Source of the DNA: Pycnococcus provasolii
Lineage: Eukaryota; Chlorophyta; Pseudoscourfieldiophyceae; Pseudoscourfieldiales
Assembly: GCA_049487715.1 (NCBI GenBank)
Contig: CP150547.1
Span: 372,001 to 436,000, forward strand
Direction: 5' to 3'
DNA: 64,000 bases
Of this stretch, positions 27,946 through 38,175 are shown in pieces. How positions within the stretch are numbered: the first letter of the stretch is position 1; every line of letters starts with the position of its first letter. Position numbers and translations under genes: made by a program. The notes under the pieces are model-generated. The model was given only the letters and a program-made list of their open reading frames with translations, was not told the DNA's origin and made no database searches.

Positions 27946-28836
27946 ATGTTGCGCACTTCCGTCGCAGCGGCGGCGAGGGGCTCTGCCAAGCTCGCCAACG
28001 CATACAAACCGTCGCACCTGCGCATCTCTTCTCGATCGTGCTCGCAGCAAACACGCGCATCTACGTCAGCGCACCGTTTGTCCTCGTCGGTAGGTCCGCG
28101 TGCACCGATCTTGCCAACTGTGGCGGCGGCGGCAACAAGGCGAAGCATGCACGCATCCTCGCACTCGCCGACGAATAAAGTACGCGCGAACGCAGAAGGA
28201 GGTGGCGGGGGCGCAGGAGGCTCAGGAGGCTCAGGAGGAGGAGGTGGAGGTGGTGGCGGCGGTGGCTCAGGTGACGACAAGAACAAGAGCAGCGGGCTCG
28301 CTCTCCTGTGGGCGCAGTACCTCGCAGCCACGGAATCGGACCCCATCAAAACAAAGGTCATCACGAGCGGAATTCTCAACGCGGTGGGTGACCTCATTGC
28401 GCAGACATTCTTCAACCCCGACGGAAACGGCTGGGACGTGGTGCGAACGCTCAAGTTCACGTTCCTAGGCGCCGCTCTCGTGGGACCTGGCCTTCACTAC
28501 TGGTACGGCTTTCTAAACCGCCTCATTCCGAGCCAGACGGTTGCCGGGACCATCAGCCGCGTGGCTGTCGACCAGTTCGTGTGGGCGCCTGTGTTTATCT
28601 CCGCATTCCTTTCCAGCCTGCTCACGCTCAGCGGGGAGATGTCGTCTGTGCCAAGCAAGCTTAAGAACGACCTGTGGGCCACGTGCAAAGCTAATTGGCT
28701 TATTTGGATCCCGTTCCAGGTGGTGAACTTCGGCGTGATTCCGCCCAACTTGCAGGTTGCTGCGGCGAACGTGTGCGCTCTCGTGTGGAACACGTACCTG
28801 AGCTGGCAGGGTGCGCGACCGGCGCCGGCGAAGTGA
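27946..28836 (+). CDS. Mpv17/PMP22-family membrane protein, organelle-targeted
   Basis: 296 residues from ATG at 27946, which has CTTAAG 20 nt upstream (27921-27926). The first ~80 residues are Arg/Ser/Ala-rich without acidic residues, a mitochondrial or plastid presequence. A poly-Gly spacer follows (about 85-108). The Mpv17 domain then begins at LLWAQYLAATESDP and includes GDLIAQTFF and GPGLHYWYGFLNR. The family signature near the C-terminus, W-x-P-x-Q-x-x-NF (IWIPFQVVNFGVIPP), is followed by WNTYLSW. Four short membrane spans are expected. Family members sit in the mitochondrial inner membrane or peroxisome and influence solute or nucleotide homeostasis; the exact role here is unknown. The USP gene follows in the same direction after 178 bp. 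Confidence 0.9.
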   Translation: MLRTSVAAAARGSAKLANAYKPSHLRISSRSCSQQTRASTSAHRLSSSVGPRAPILPTVAAAATRRSMHASSHSPTNKVRANAEGGGGGAGGSGGSGGGGGGGGGGGSGDDKNKSSGLALLWAQYLAATESDPIKTKVITSGILNAVGDLIAQTFFNPDGNGWDVVRTLKFTFLGAALVGPGLHYWYGFLNRLIPSQTVAGTISRVAVDQFVWAPVFISAFLSSLLTLSGEMSSVPSKLKNDLWATCKANWLIWIPFQVVNFGVIPPNLQVAAANVCALVWNTYLSWQGARPAPAK

Positions 28837-28911
28837 AACTGAGACGACATTCAAACAAAAGTTACGAACTTGTGACCCCTTGTTGCCAAAGATCAAAACA
28901 CAAAATCCCCG

Positions 28912-28928
28912 TAACCCTAACCCTAACA
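28912..28928. promoter_or_regulatory. Telobox-like CCCTAA run
   Basis: TAACCCTAACCCTAACA, 87 bp upstream of the USP48-like start at 29015. Confidence 0.5.
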
Positions 28929-29014
28929 CCCGTTTGACTGTTCCGCCGCCTGCTTTCCTTTCCCTTCCCTCCCGGCCCTGCTTTCCCAACTTCCGCGCTC
29001 ACCTTTTTGTGTTC

Positions 29015-32000
29015 ATGCCCGCCGCACCATCGAAGAAGCGACGCAACGCGCAGGGCAGCGGCCTCGCGCACATACCCGTCGAAGTGGCGGTCAGCATACT
29101 CACGCAAGGCAGTGCTGTCACATACGCGCAAGACGCGTTCGCACACCTGTACGCGATACAAGACGCGCGCAACGGCCAGCAGTGCAGAGACAACTGCACT
29201 GGCAACGGGGGCGTGCACTGCGTGTGCGCCGCGCTACCGAGAGCAGGTGCGTTCCGCAAAAAAGGAGTGTGGAAGAAGGTCCCGCCAACCATCGCGGCGA
29301 TCGACGCGGAACTTGGCGATGTGCAGCAGCAGGGAGACCAGGACGACGAGCAAGAGCGAGACGCCGCCGCTGACTCCACAGAAGATGCTGCTGCAGCAGC
29401 GCGGGCGCCGCAGAATGACAGCAGCACACCGACCGAAGAAGCTGTGGGCGCATCCACCACGAATCGCTCCAAAAATGCGCCGTGTGGTTTACGAAATCTT
29501 GGGGCGACGTGCTACATGAACGCTGCTGTGCAATGTCTCTTCGCCGACCGCGCGTTTCGACGCGAGCTCTACGCCGCTGCTGGCTCGGTCATCGATGAGG
29601 CTGTGACAACGGAAGACGACGACACGCCATCGAAGAATGTGGCAGTTGGTCTCGCGCAGCTCTTCGCAACCATGCAGCTGCGACTGTCGTGGCAGTCGTA
29701 CATCGACCCCGCCTTCTTCGCATCGCTGCTCGAACTAGAGACGGGCGTTCAGCAAGACGGCGCGGAGTTCTCCACGCTGCTCCTGCAGTTGCTGGAACGC
29801 GACGTCAGTTGCCTGCGCGACCAAACGATGAGACGCATCGTTGCATCACGATTCCGTGGGTGGCAGTCCAATACGACGAGGTGCCTCGGCTGCAATCGAA
29901 CATCGGAAGCGAGCGCGTCGCGCGTGCCCTTCTACGAGCTTCCGCTCGAAATTTCAGCTGGCTGTACAACACTCGATGCGTCCTTTGCGCGCCTTCTAGG
30001 CATCGAGATGCTGGACGATGGCCAGGCCAGCTATCAGTGCGGGCACTGCGGACAGCGCTGTGCAGCTCAGCGCCAACTGGTCATTCGCGAGCTGCCGCGC
30101 GCGCTGAACCTCCACCTGCAGCGCTTCGTGTTTGACCTGCAGACTCTCGCAAGGAAGAAGGTTGGACTGAAGTATCGATTCCCCTCCTCGTTTCCCGCCA
30201 GCGCGCTGCTCGAGCCGTCGGGTCTGGAGAATGTATCATCCGCCGGTACGTACAGGCTCCGGACGATTCTTTGCCACCGCGGTACAAATGCAACATCGGG
30301 ACACTACGTAGCTCGCACATTCATCGTCGGAGATGGAGATGAGGCGGCTTGGTGGAAGCTAGACGATCGCGAGGCGACATGCCTTGGGAATAACCCATTC
30401 GGGGATCGAAGAGGCGGTCCTAAGGCAAAGAAGGCGAATGGACCAGCGGCAGGAAAAGTACAAGGCGATACTAAGGTGGACGGAACCGGCGACGGCGATG
30501 GAGACGGAGACGGCGCGCCGCCAGCAAAACGCGCGCGAGGAGCCAATCACGCCCCATCGGAGATCCGTGATGAGTTCGAGAGCGACGAGGTGTACCTGCT
30601 TACCTACGTGCTGGACACCGGTGATGCAGTCGACTTTGCAGCTTCGGCTGACACTGACGTCGACGTCGCCAACGTTGAGATTCCTAAGCCGGTCGCATCG
30701 CGTGTCGCTGCATCGCAGGAAACTGAGAAACAACGATATATGGAGCTCAAGTCAAGGCGAGCGGATGCGCTGACGAAGGTGGAAAAGCGTCGAAACGCTA
30801 TGCGTGCAGCCATTGATGCATGCAGCGCTGATACCATACCGCCACATGGCGATGGCATGTGGGTGCCCAACGAATGGATTCGCGCATGGTGTGACACCGA
30901 GGCGGCGCCAGCTGCTCCATTTGCACCAAAAGTGAAGCAGAGCGTCGAAAAGGAGGTGGTCAATCTCACAGATGTGCCGTCACCTCAAAAGACAACAACG
31001 GTTGTGGATTTAGAGGCGGAGGCGCAGGCAAAGCAGCAAAGCCCAGTGCTCGAGACCACTCCTGCGACTGACACCTGCGAGGTGGATGCGACGCCGCCAG
31101 CGGTCGAATTGGCGGGTCCTTTTGCTGCCGCATCCGCCGCATCGAAGAAGAAGGAGTCGATGGCGGTGCTATGTGCGCATGGCCACCTGGACCCTCGCGC
31201 CGCATGGGCTGGGGCCTTTCGTCGGATTCCCAAATCGGCCTGGCAACAAATCTTAGAGCTCGATGGCGATGCATGGGACCTTCAGCATCACGCTCGATCT
31301 GATGCGCAGGCGTGGTGCCCGACATGTGCTACCGCGGTGCTCAGCGCGATTGTTGGCGACGGTGTGGCAAGCGAACGGCATAAGGAAATTAGCGAAATGC
31401 TTGACGCCTACGAAATGCAGAGCGCTGAAGAGCGTGATGGTGTTTACGTGTCGAGGTCGTGGCTTCGCAGCTGGCGTGAACAATCGCAGGTTTTCCGCAG
31501 GCGCGGTCCACTCGAGGGGATTATATGCCAGCATGGCAAGCTTCGCCCAGAGGCAGAGGGTGCCGACGCGCGACGTGCGGAAGTACCGAAAGCGGCTTGG
31601 CAAATGCTTCGGACGTGGAAAGATCATGCTGCTACGACAGCGGTTGGAACGACGGATGCTAGCGTGGAGCCGTTTCCTGTCGGCATGCCGGAATGTGCCG
31701 ATTGCGCGGCGAGTGAGGATGCTCGCCGCGCGATCCGCGGCGCACAGGCGAGTCAGCGGTCCTGGGACCGCGCGCTGGCTCCAAGCATGCTTCTGCCAAA
31801 CGGCCTGGAGCTTCTTGTGGGGGAACGCGCTTGTGTGCTTCCCCCGTCCTTTTCCCGTGCATGGACGAGTTGGATCACACATCGACCGGACGCCGCACGG
31901 CCGACGAGATCGGATTATGTCACGGCGTGCCTCTCAGCGAGATGCCCGCATGGCCGTCTGTTCGTTCCAGGTCTTCGCCCAGACGCGGAGGGCAGGCTTC

Positions 32001-32971
32001 CCGTTGGTCGCACGAAGCGCGCAAAGGGTTACACCCTTGCCGCCGGGGAGGCTGGTCTATGTGCCGTGCAAATTGCAGAGTACAAGGCGATCGTCTCATC
32101 TCTCGAAGATGCGGGCGTGGGCGGTACCGAAGCCTGCGATGGCTGCTCTCTTTGGATCGAAATTTCAGATCCAAGGGAACTATCATCGCAGCAGCAGAAC
32201 GTTGTTGCAGCAAACGGATCAACGGCGCGGCGAGGGACGAAGCGCGACAAGGCGTCTACGGTGTCAAACAACAGCGCAGCCACTTCTGCATCTTCTCTGA
32301 TTTCCACAGCCATCACAACTCCACTTGCCTGCGTCGAATGCGCGGCTGAGGAGGTGAAAGAGTTGGAAGCTGTGCGAGCAGCGGCAGCGGTGCCGATGTA
32401 CGACAGCGGCCGCCTGACGGTAACTTACCAGGCATCGACGCCTGTTGCCAGCAGCGTCGCCGCCGTGGCGGCGACGGCTGCCGCGACGCCAAACTCACGC
32501 GTGCGTCGCCGTGGTGCAAATGTCGAGCAGATGTCGGTATCGAGTGCGACGACGCTTCGCGATGTTCGCCTGCATCTCTGCCAGGTATTTCGCGTGCATC
32601 CTGACGAGCAGGTGCTAGTGTCGGTGCCTGATGACGGCACGCCGCCTCGCGCTTTGGATGGTGACGGCGAAACGATGGGTGCCCTTGGCTTAAATTCGTG
32701 CAGTCGCTTGGTGTTGTACCCACGCGAGGGAAAGAATCGGCAGGCACCCGACGATTTGGCGGATTACCTTCAACGCACTGCGGAATACGCCAGTGCTGAC
32801 GGCGGCGCCGCCACGTCGACCAAGGCGACGAATGCTGTGGAGCGGGGGTTTGCTGGCAGCCGTCTCGTTGGTGGAGTAAATAACCAGGATACCTGGACAT
32901 GCGGGACTTGTACTTTTATCAATGTCGTCAGCTCGAGAGTATGCGACATGTGCGATATGCCCCGCGCGTGA
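29015..32971 (+). CDS. USP48-like ubiquitin-specific protease with DUSP repeats, Ubl and RanBP2 zinc finger
   Basis: 1318 residues, single exon. It is a cysteine deubiquitinase. The USP domain has the Cys box GLRNLGATCYMN with Cys166 and the His box ATSGHYVAR with His430, plus a CxxC pair (YQCGHCGQRC) in the fingers region. Acidic and Asp/Gly-rich low complexity interrupts it near residues 470-510. Three DUSP-type units follow, each with a C-x-HG-x-L-x-P start and a W....W element (WVPNEWIRAW, YVSRSWLRSW, PPSFSRAWTSW). A ubiquitin-like domain covers about 1145-1235. The last ~28 residues form a RanBP2-type zinc finger (WTCGTCTFINVVSSRVCDMC). Plant USP26 and animal USP48 have the USP-DUSP-Ubl order, but the terminal zinc finger is not part of the usual architecture as I know it. 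A nuclear/chromatin role is likely by family. Confidence 0.9.
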   Translation: MPAAPSKKRRNAQGSGLAHIPVEVAVSILTQGSAVTYAQDAFAHLYAIQDARNGQQCRDNCTGNGGVHCVCAALPRAGAFRKKGVWKKVPPTIAAIDAELGDVQQQGDQDDEQERDAAADSTEDAAAAARAPQNDSSTPTEEAVGASTTNRSKNAPCGLRNLGATCYMNAAVQCLFADRAFRRELYAAAGSVIDEAVTTEDDDTPSKNVAVGLAQLFATMQLRLSWQSYIDPAFFASLLELETGVQQDGAEFSTLLLQLLERDVSCLRDQTMRRIVASRFRGWQSNTTRCLGCNRTSEASASRVPFYELPLEISAGCTTLDASFARLLGIEMLDDGQASYQCGHCGQRCAAQRQLVIRELPRALNLHLQRFVFDLQTLARKKVGLKYRFPSSFPASALLEPSGLENVSSAGTYRLRTILCHRGTNATSGHYVARTFIVGDGDEAAWWKLDDREATCLGNNPFGDRRGGPKAKKANGPAAGKVQGDTKVDGTGDGDGDGDGAPPAKRARGANHAPSEIRDEFESDEVYLLTYVLDTGDAVDFAASADTDVDVANVEIPKPVASRVAASQETEKQRYMELKSRRADALTKVEKRRNAMRAAIDACSADTIPPHGDGMWVPNEWIRAWCDTEAAPAAPFAPKVKQSVEKEVVNLTDVPSPQKTTTVVDLEAEAQAKQQSPVLETTPATDTCEVDATPPAVELAGPFAAASAASKKKESMAVLCAHGHLDPRAAWAGAFRRIPKSAWQQILELDGDAWDLQHHARSDAQAWCPTCATAVLSAIVGDGVASERHKEISEMLDAYEMQSAEERDGVYVSRSWLRSWREQSQVFRRRGPLEGIICQHGKLRPEAEGADARRAEVPKAAWQMLRTWKDHAATTAVGTTDASVEPFPVGMPECADCAASEDARRAIRGAQASQRSWDRALAPSMLLPNGLELLVGERACVLPPSFSRAWTSWITHRPDAARPTRSDYVTACLSARCPHGRLFVPGLRPDAEGRLPVGRTKRAKGYTLAAGEAGLCAVQIAEYKAIVSSLEDAGVGGTEACDGCSLWIEISDPRELSSQQQNVVAANGSTARRGTKRDKASTVSNNSAATSASSLISTAITTPLACVECAAEEVKELEAVRAAAAVPMYDSGRLTVTYQASTPVASSVAAVAATAAATPNSRVRRRGANVEQMSVSSATTLRDVRLHLCQVFRVHPDEQVLVSVPDDGTPPRALDGDGETMGALGLNSCSRLVLYPREGKNRQAPDDLADYLQRTAEYASADGGAATSTKATNAVERGFAGSRLVGGVNNQDTWTCGTCTFINVVSSRVCDMCDMPRA

Positions 32972-33045
32972 TGTACCGTGTATGATATACAAAACGTGTA
33001 AAAAGTTTTGCTGTGTATTCTTTGTAAAAAAAGGGCATTACAACG

Positions 33046-34362
33046 CTACTTGATACCAGCGTTTGTGACAGTTTTTGACTTGCACGGTCCCTTGGACGTT
33101 GTGAATGCAACGTCCTTGTACTTCGCAACGCACGCACCATCCGTAGCAAAATCAGGCTGAACAGCCTCCCACATCTTTTTCTTTGGTGGCATAAATGGTG
33201 ACTCAGGTTCGGGTACACCGTCGACATCAGTGTATCCTGGGAACAGAACTCGCTCGCCATTTGGTACGCCCTCCGGAGGCTCGATGAATTCCACCTTGCC
33301 ATCTTCGCCCGTCCCACACAGCACCATGCCCTGCGACTCCACGCCTCGCATTTTCGCTGGCTTTAGGTTGCACACCACGAGAACTCGGCGATTTTGCATT
33401 TCCTCCACCGGGTAGTGCTTGACAAGCCCACTCACGACGGTGCGTGGTCCGCCCTCTTCGCCAAGGTCAATCTTCTCGACGTACAGCGCGTCGGCATCAG
33501 GGTGCTTGCCCACCTCCGTGATGGTGCCCACTTTAATCATCACGCGGGATACGTCTATAGGCGGACCCGATGCCGCCGCCTTTGCAGGTGCCGCCGCCGG
33601 CTTGCCGTCGCCTCCACCGCCCTTTTCCTTTTTCTTCTCAGCTTTGGCTGCTTTCTTTGCGCCGCCAGCCGTGTCTGAGGAGGAAGAGGAGGGTGCAGGA
33701 GCTGCTGCACTCTTCTCGTCGCCGCCCTTCGCCTTTTTGTCCGCCGCAGCGCCGCCCTTGGCGCCTTGTTGCGCTGCGGCGTCAGCCGCCCCAGTCTCCG
33801 GCGCCGCCGGCGGAACGAAAGAAGTCTCCGGGAAAGCAACCTCTGGCAACACTCCAGGCACGAGCGCCTGCATGTGCCCGAACCACCGACAGAGGCTCGC
33901 AAATTTTCCAACCTTGTCGCCGTTCTTCATCTTCGCGACTAGCGCGTACACGCGCGCCGCAAGCACCGCGTCCGCGACCGACGGCCCAGCTCTCGTCGCG
34001 ACGAACGTGCGCGTCTGAAGGTGTGCCTCGACGGCGTTGGCGAACGCCGGCTGCGCGTTCATCGCCGGCGGCTCGCAGCACAGGCTTAGCCACTGGTCTA
34101 CACTCGCCTCCTCGGCTTCGTCTGCGCCTAGGAGCTGTTTCTGCACGTCTGGTAGGATGCGCATGCGCGCCATCGCCTTGCACACGGGCGCCTCGCCACT
34201 CGCAATTAAGTCGCCGGTAGATCTCGCATAGAGAGCCGGGGGTGCGGCTTCGTCGGACGTGTCGACGACGGCGACTAGCGCGGAAACGTCTGCGAGCTGG
34301 CGCACGAGCAGCGGCGCCAGAGCTGGCGGCGACGCGAGCGAGAGAGTCAGCACAGCGGACAT
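33046..34362 (-). CDS. Arc1/AIMP1-like tRNA-binding cofactor (EMAPII domain)
   Basis: 438 residues from ATG at 34362; an upstream in-frame extension to 34530 looks like leader. Residues 1-165 resemble the GST-C-like N-terminal domain used by Arc1/AIMP proteins to dock on aminoacyl-tRNA synthetases (DQWLSLCCEP, ASLCRWFGHMQ). A Lys/Ala/Gly-rich basic linker (about 185-260) probably contacts tRNA. The C-terminal EMAPII/OB-fold domain begins DVSRVMIKVGTITEVGKHPDADALYVEKID, of which HPDADALYVEKID is the hallmark, and continues with LVVCNLKPAKMRG and SQGMVLC. Plant MetRS carries a similar C-terminal domain, but no synthetase core is present here, so this is a stand-alone cofactor. The context gives no further clue. 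Confidence 0.9.
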   Translation of the reverse strand: MSAVLTLSLASPPALAPLLVRQLADVSALVAVVDTSDEAAPPALYARSTGDLIASGEAPVCKAMARMRILPDVQKQLLGADEAEEASVDQWLSLCCEPPAMNAQPAFANAVEAHLQTRTFVATRAGPSVADAVLAARVYALVAKMKNGDKVGKFASLCRWFGHMQALVPGVLPEVAFPETSFVPPAAPETGAADAAAQQGAKGGAAADKKAKGGDEKSAAAPAPSSSSSDTAGGAKKAAKAEKKKEKGGGGDGKPAAAPAKAAASGPPIDVSRVMIKVGTITEVGKHPDADALYVEKIDLGEEGGPRTVVSGLVKHYPVEEMQNRRVLVVCNLKPAKMRGVESQGMVLCGTGEDGKVEFIEPPEGVPNGERVLFPGYTDVDGVPEPESPFMPPKKKMWEAVQPDFATDGACVAKYKDVAFTTSKGPCKSKTVTNAGIK

Positions 34363-35067
34363 GGTGGTCAGATCGTTCGATGAAGGCCGGCGGGGTGGGC
34401 GAGGTGGTTGGTCGGGGCTCGACCCGGAGTGCAAAGTGCAAACCAACGCCGCCACGCCCCGGCGCAGCACAGGCAGGGGGCCCCATAGAACAAGTAAGTG
34501 GGACGAGACTAAATCCGGGGGTTCCGGCAAGCTTCGGCTTCCATTCTCGGGGTTCGAGGTGATTGACGGATCCCGCCTACCGTTTCGCGCGCAGCCGTCG
34601 TTGATGGGAGAGGAAAAAGATTCTTCCCACCTTCCTACCCGGTACTTCCCTGGATTAGGTTTTCCGCCTTGCCGTGCAGGGGTGCAGGTGGGCCGTGTGC
34701 TGCCAGCTCTGACGGCTGGACGGTAATGGTACGACAGCGGCCTGTGGGTGGCTTTCGCGTGATCCGTCGCGTGATTTGTTGCGTGATTACCCCTATGTTA
34801 CTCCATAATAACCTTACCAGCTTACTATTCCTTCCTTGTTCCGTACCACCCTCTTGCACCGCCATTTTCATCGACACCTCCCTCTCGCGTGTGCTTTCCC
34901 GCCCCCCCCTTCCCTTCCCTCCCCCCTCGAAGGCGCGAGAGGGAGACGGAGCTCAAACGCAAAGGCACGCGTTCGTCCACCCGTGCCCTCCCCTCCCTCC
35001 CCCTCTCCCCCTCCGGCCGGCCAGAAACCTTCCTCGACGCTCTCGCAGCGACGCTGCCTACGCTGTC
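34363..35067. other. Divergent intergenic (tRNA-binding protein / MFS)
   Basis: Open in one frame from 34669, but the predicted sequence is Pro/Ser-rich leader. A C/T-rich run (CCCCCTTCCCTTCCCTCCC type) lies at about 34900-35010, before the MFS ATG. No gene or telobox run is recognised. Confidence 0.5.
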
Positions 35068-38000
35068 ATGGCGGAGCAGGAGGAGGTGCTGGACGACGCC
35101 TACGCCACGGATGTGGATGTGCACGCTCCTGCACAGCCTGCGCGTGCACCAGGGGGGGATGGTCCAGAAGCGCAGGCGGGAACAACGACAGGAGGTGAGG
35201 GGGGCCTGGCGACCGCAGAAGACGCTTCAACAAATCAAGGGACTTCGTCACGTACTGACCTTGCGCCAGAAAATGAACACGGCAACAATGTAGACGAAGC
35301 GGCTGGAGAAAGCCGCGAAGAAACTGACTTGCAAGCGATGACGACGACGTCTTCGGGAACGGATGACCCGCTGGAGGAGGGCAACGCCGAACAACGGAGC
35401 CGCGTGCGCCAACGTCTCTCGCAACGCGCAATTGCAAACGTGGGTTCGGGACCAACTGCAGCAGCACCTACAGTCGCCATGAGCATACCGCCGAGGCAGC
35501 AGAACTCGACAACAGAAAATTGGCAGTCACCATCGTCACCGTCGCCAACGTCGCCGCAGACGCAACCCAGCTTGACTGCTTCGTCGCCGGCGGATTCGGT
35601 CTCCTTCTTGGAAGCTATTGAGGCTGAGCAAGCCTTGAGCTCTTCGCCAGCCAGAACAGCACTGCCGCAGTTGGAACGTTCAGAATCGCTGGAGGTACCC
35701 AATCCTGTGGCCTCGACGCCGGAACCCAGGCCGCCGCCGCCGCCGCCGCCAACTCCAAGCACAACGATGCGCGCCACGGCCGCGGCCGCGGCCACCCCCG
35801 TGCCTGCTCTACCGCCGCCGCCGGAAGCACCGCCATCGTCCTTGCCGCGGCTTTCGAGACCGACACCGGTGCCCCGCGCAAATGTTAGCGGCTCTTCGCA
35901 ACATTCGCAGCAGCCACCCGGCTCTGGTCCGCCGAGCCACAGCTCGTCCATAATGGGTCCTGAGGAGAGCTTTGCCATGCTCATGGGACAGGCGGCACCT
36001 CTGATGTCGTGGGAAGCGTCTGCATCGTCTGTAGGCAGCTTTGGACTCCGGCAGGAACCGCTGCAGCCTCCAGCTTCTCCGACTTTGATTGTGCATGCCA
36101 CTCAAAGCCTGTTCTCTGCCGTCACGCCGAGTGCCAATACCGCCGCCGGCGCCGCTAATAATCATTCGGAAGCTGCCCCTCCCTCCTTTGCATCATCTGC
36201 TGCCGCAACGACCACCTCCTCTGACGCATTTGGAAGAGGCGATGCTCAGACGCCTCAGACGCAGCGCAGATCGGGTATCAGCACCGTCGCAGCACCAGCG
36301 AGCCATTCGCAAGACTTGACCGAGATCTCGCTCAACGAGACACCACGCTACGCGCCAGACGCACGAAACGATGCTCAAGGACCGCCACTCCGACGGATTC
36401 GATCGAGAGACAGATCTGCATCAGGCGATCTTGCTGAGCTGGGCACGCACCATGAGTCCCTCGCCCCACAACCAGGTACCCCAGAGGCGCGTCGCGTGAT
36501 GTGGATCTTCACCGGCCTTGTGGCCATCATGGTGGTTGCGAATCTTGACAATGGCGCGCTTCCAGCCTCGCTCAAGCAGCTCGAGATGGATTCAATGTTC
36601 TCCCTCAACCTTGCGATGAAAGGATTCCTGGGCTCTTGTACATTCATCGGCCTGACGGTTGGAGCAGGCCTGTCCGGACGCCTGCTGCAGGTGATGTCTT
36701 CGAAGCGTCTTCTCGTCATCACGCTGTGCGCCAACGTCGTCTTCTGCCTTGCGTTTTCACTGTCAACAAATCGATGGCAGCTCTTCTTCACCCGTGCCGC
36801 TGTGGGAGCAACAAAGTCAACCGCGGCGGTGTTTTGCCCCGTTTGGGTGGACAACTTCGGACCGCACAATCGAAGGACTCTTTGGATGAGCTTGATCCAG
36901 GGCGCGAGCCCCATCGGCATCATGCTTGGATACGTCTTCGCCGGCATCTTTAACGCCCTCGGCGTCGACAGCATAGGCTTTTGCATCGAGCAGTGCCACC
37001 AAGGCATGTACAAGGGATGGCGTCTCCCATTCCTTGTGCAGGCGATCCTCATGGGTGCTCTGATCATCATGCTCGTCTCCTTCCCGGTGCAGCATTTGGA
37101 CTTTTATAAGCCTAAGGCTCTTCTCCCCGAGATGAAGCGCTCGGGCAGTAATACAAGCACCGCCAGCGACGCCGAGCCTCCTGGTGGCAGCTCAGAGAAT
37201 TTGCGCGGCCTGGAGCGTGCAAGCAGCAACGTCACTCCCCGAGGTTCGCCTGGTGCTGTCGTCGAAAGCGTCGAAGCGAGGAATGGAAATGTCCGCTCTC
37301 TCAGCTCCGTCGCATCGCAAATGCGCCGTCATGAGGATGTGGAATTTCAGACACCAACTAGCCTGGTGGGTCAGCTTCGATTACTTTTGACTGACGAGAT
37401 GTACGTCTCACTGGTTGCCACCCTGTCGTCGCTGTACTTCGTCGTGACGGGCATCCAGTTTTGGATTACAGATTACCTCACCGCTCCTCGACCGGATGGC
37501 ATGGGCATTGCACTAGCAAAGGTTGTGGCAGCCTTCTCCGCGACGTCCGCGACAGCCCCGATCCTTGGAGTTGTCTTCGGTGGATTCTTCATTGACCGGC
37601 TCGGTGGATACCGCGGCCATTACCAGCGCCTTCGTGCTATGCGTGCATGCGCCTGCTTTGGTGCTCTTGCCGTAATCTGTGCGCTCGGGACGATGGGTGC
37701 GGACAACTTGGGAGGCGTAATCAGCGGCGTCTGGCTGCTGCTGTTCTTCGGCGCCATGATTGTGCCCGTGCTTACTGGAGTCTTGCTGACAGTCGTTCCA
37801 GCTCCCCTGCAGAGCATTGCCAGCTCAACGTCTATCATTTCGTTTCAGCTGTTCGGCTACATCCTTGCACCGTTGCTTTGCGGCGTCATCGCGGAGGTGA
37901 CATCTTTGACGTGGGGCTTTCGCCTCGTGCTCCTCTGGTCAATTCTTGCTTTCCTCTGCCTCCTTCCCTGTGTGGATATTATGCGCATTCCCGCGGATCT

Positions 38001-38175
38001 CACGTTGTGGTTGGCGTCCATACGCGCAAATGGACTTTCCGGCTTGAGCCTTGATCGCCTAGGTGACGGGCCAACGTATAGCAACGAGGAGTATCTGGCG
38101 AGCTTGCAGTACACGAACGAATTGTATGCGGGAGACAGCGCACCCGGCGGCCCGCGTCGCGTCTCCACGCTGTAG
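35068..38175 (+). CDS. MFS transporter with very long disordered N-terminus
   Basis: 1035 residues from ATG at 35068. Residues 1-470 are Ser/Thr/Pro/Ala-rich with acidic patches and no membrane segments, a cytosolic disordered domain with a poly-Pro stretch. From about residue 476 (WIFTGLVAIMVVANLDNG) there are about 12 hydrophobic spans. An MFS-type loop after the second span reads GRLLQVMSSKRLL and a later one GGFFIDRLGGYRG. A ~100-residue Ser-rich cytosolic loop separates the two halves. The layout resembles the Spinster/organic-anion branch of the MFS, but the substrate cannot be read. No upstream intron is visible. An in-frame ATG at 34669 was rejected as leader. Confidence 0.8.
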   Translation: MAEQEEVLDDAYATDVDVHAPAQPARAPGGDGPEAQAGTTTGGEGGLATAEDASTNQGTSSRTDLAPENEHGNNVDEAAGESREETDLQAMTTTSSGTDDPLEEGNAEQRSRVRQRLSQRAIANVGSGPTAAAPTVAMSIPPRQQNSTTENWQSPSSPSPTSPQTQPSLTASSPADSVSFLEAIEAEQALSSSPARTALPQLERSESLEVPNPVASTPEPRPPPPPPPTPSTTMRATAAAAATPVPALPPPPEAPPSSLPRLSRPTPVPRANVSGSSQHSQQPPGSGPPSHSSSIMGPEESFAMLMGQAAPLMSWEASASSVGSFGLRQEPLQPPASPTLIVHATQSLFSAVTPSANTAAGAANNHSEAAPPSFASSAAATTTSSDAFGRGDAQTPQTQRRSGISTVAAPASHSQDLTEISLNETPRYAPDARNDAQGPPLRRIRSRDRSASGDLAELGTHHESLAPQPGTPEARRVMWIFTGLVAIMVVANLDNGALPASLKQLEMDSMFSLNLAMKGFLGSCTFIGLTVGAGLSGRLLQVMSSKRLLVITLCANVVFCLAFSLSTNRWQLFFTRAAVGATKSTAAVFCPVWVDNFGPHNRRTLWMSLIQGASPIGIMLGYVFAGIFNALGVDSIGFCIEQCHQGMYKGWRLPFLVQAILMGALIIMLVSFPVQHLDFYKPKALLPEMKRSGSNTSTASDAEPPGGSSENLRGLERASSNVTPRGSPGAVVESVEARNGNVRSLSSVASQMRRHEDVEFQTPTSLVGQLRLLLTDEMYVSLVATLSSLYFVVTGIQFWITDYLTAPRPDGMGIALAKVVAAFSATSATAPILGVVFGGFFIDRLGGYRGHYQRLRAMRACACFGALAVICALGTMGADNLGGVISGVWLLLFFGAMIVPVLTGVLLTVVPAPLQSIASSTSIISFQLFGYILAPLLCGVIAEVTSLTWGFRLVLLWSILAFLCLLPCVDIMRIPADLTLWLASIRANGLSGLSLDRLGDGPTYSNEEYLASLQYTNELYAGDSAPGGPRRVSTL

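Noticed and set aside
28811-29014. Extended N-terminus of the USP gene
   Set aside because: It starts at a non-ATG codon and includes the telobox leader. The ATG at 29015 is the first good start.
34669-35067. Extended N-terminus of the MFS protein
   Set aside because: Translated C/T-rich leader with no conserved content. The ATG at 35068 is preferred.
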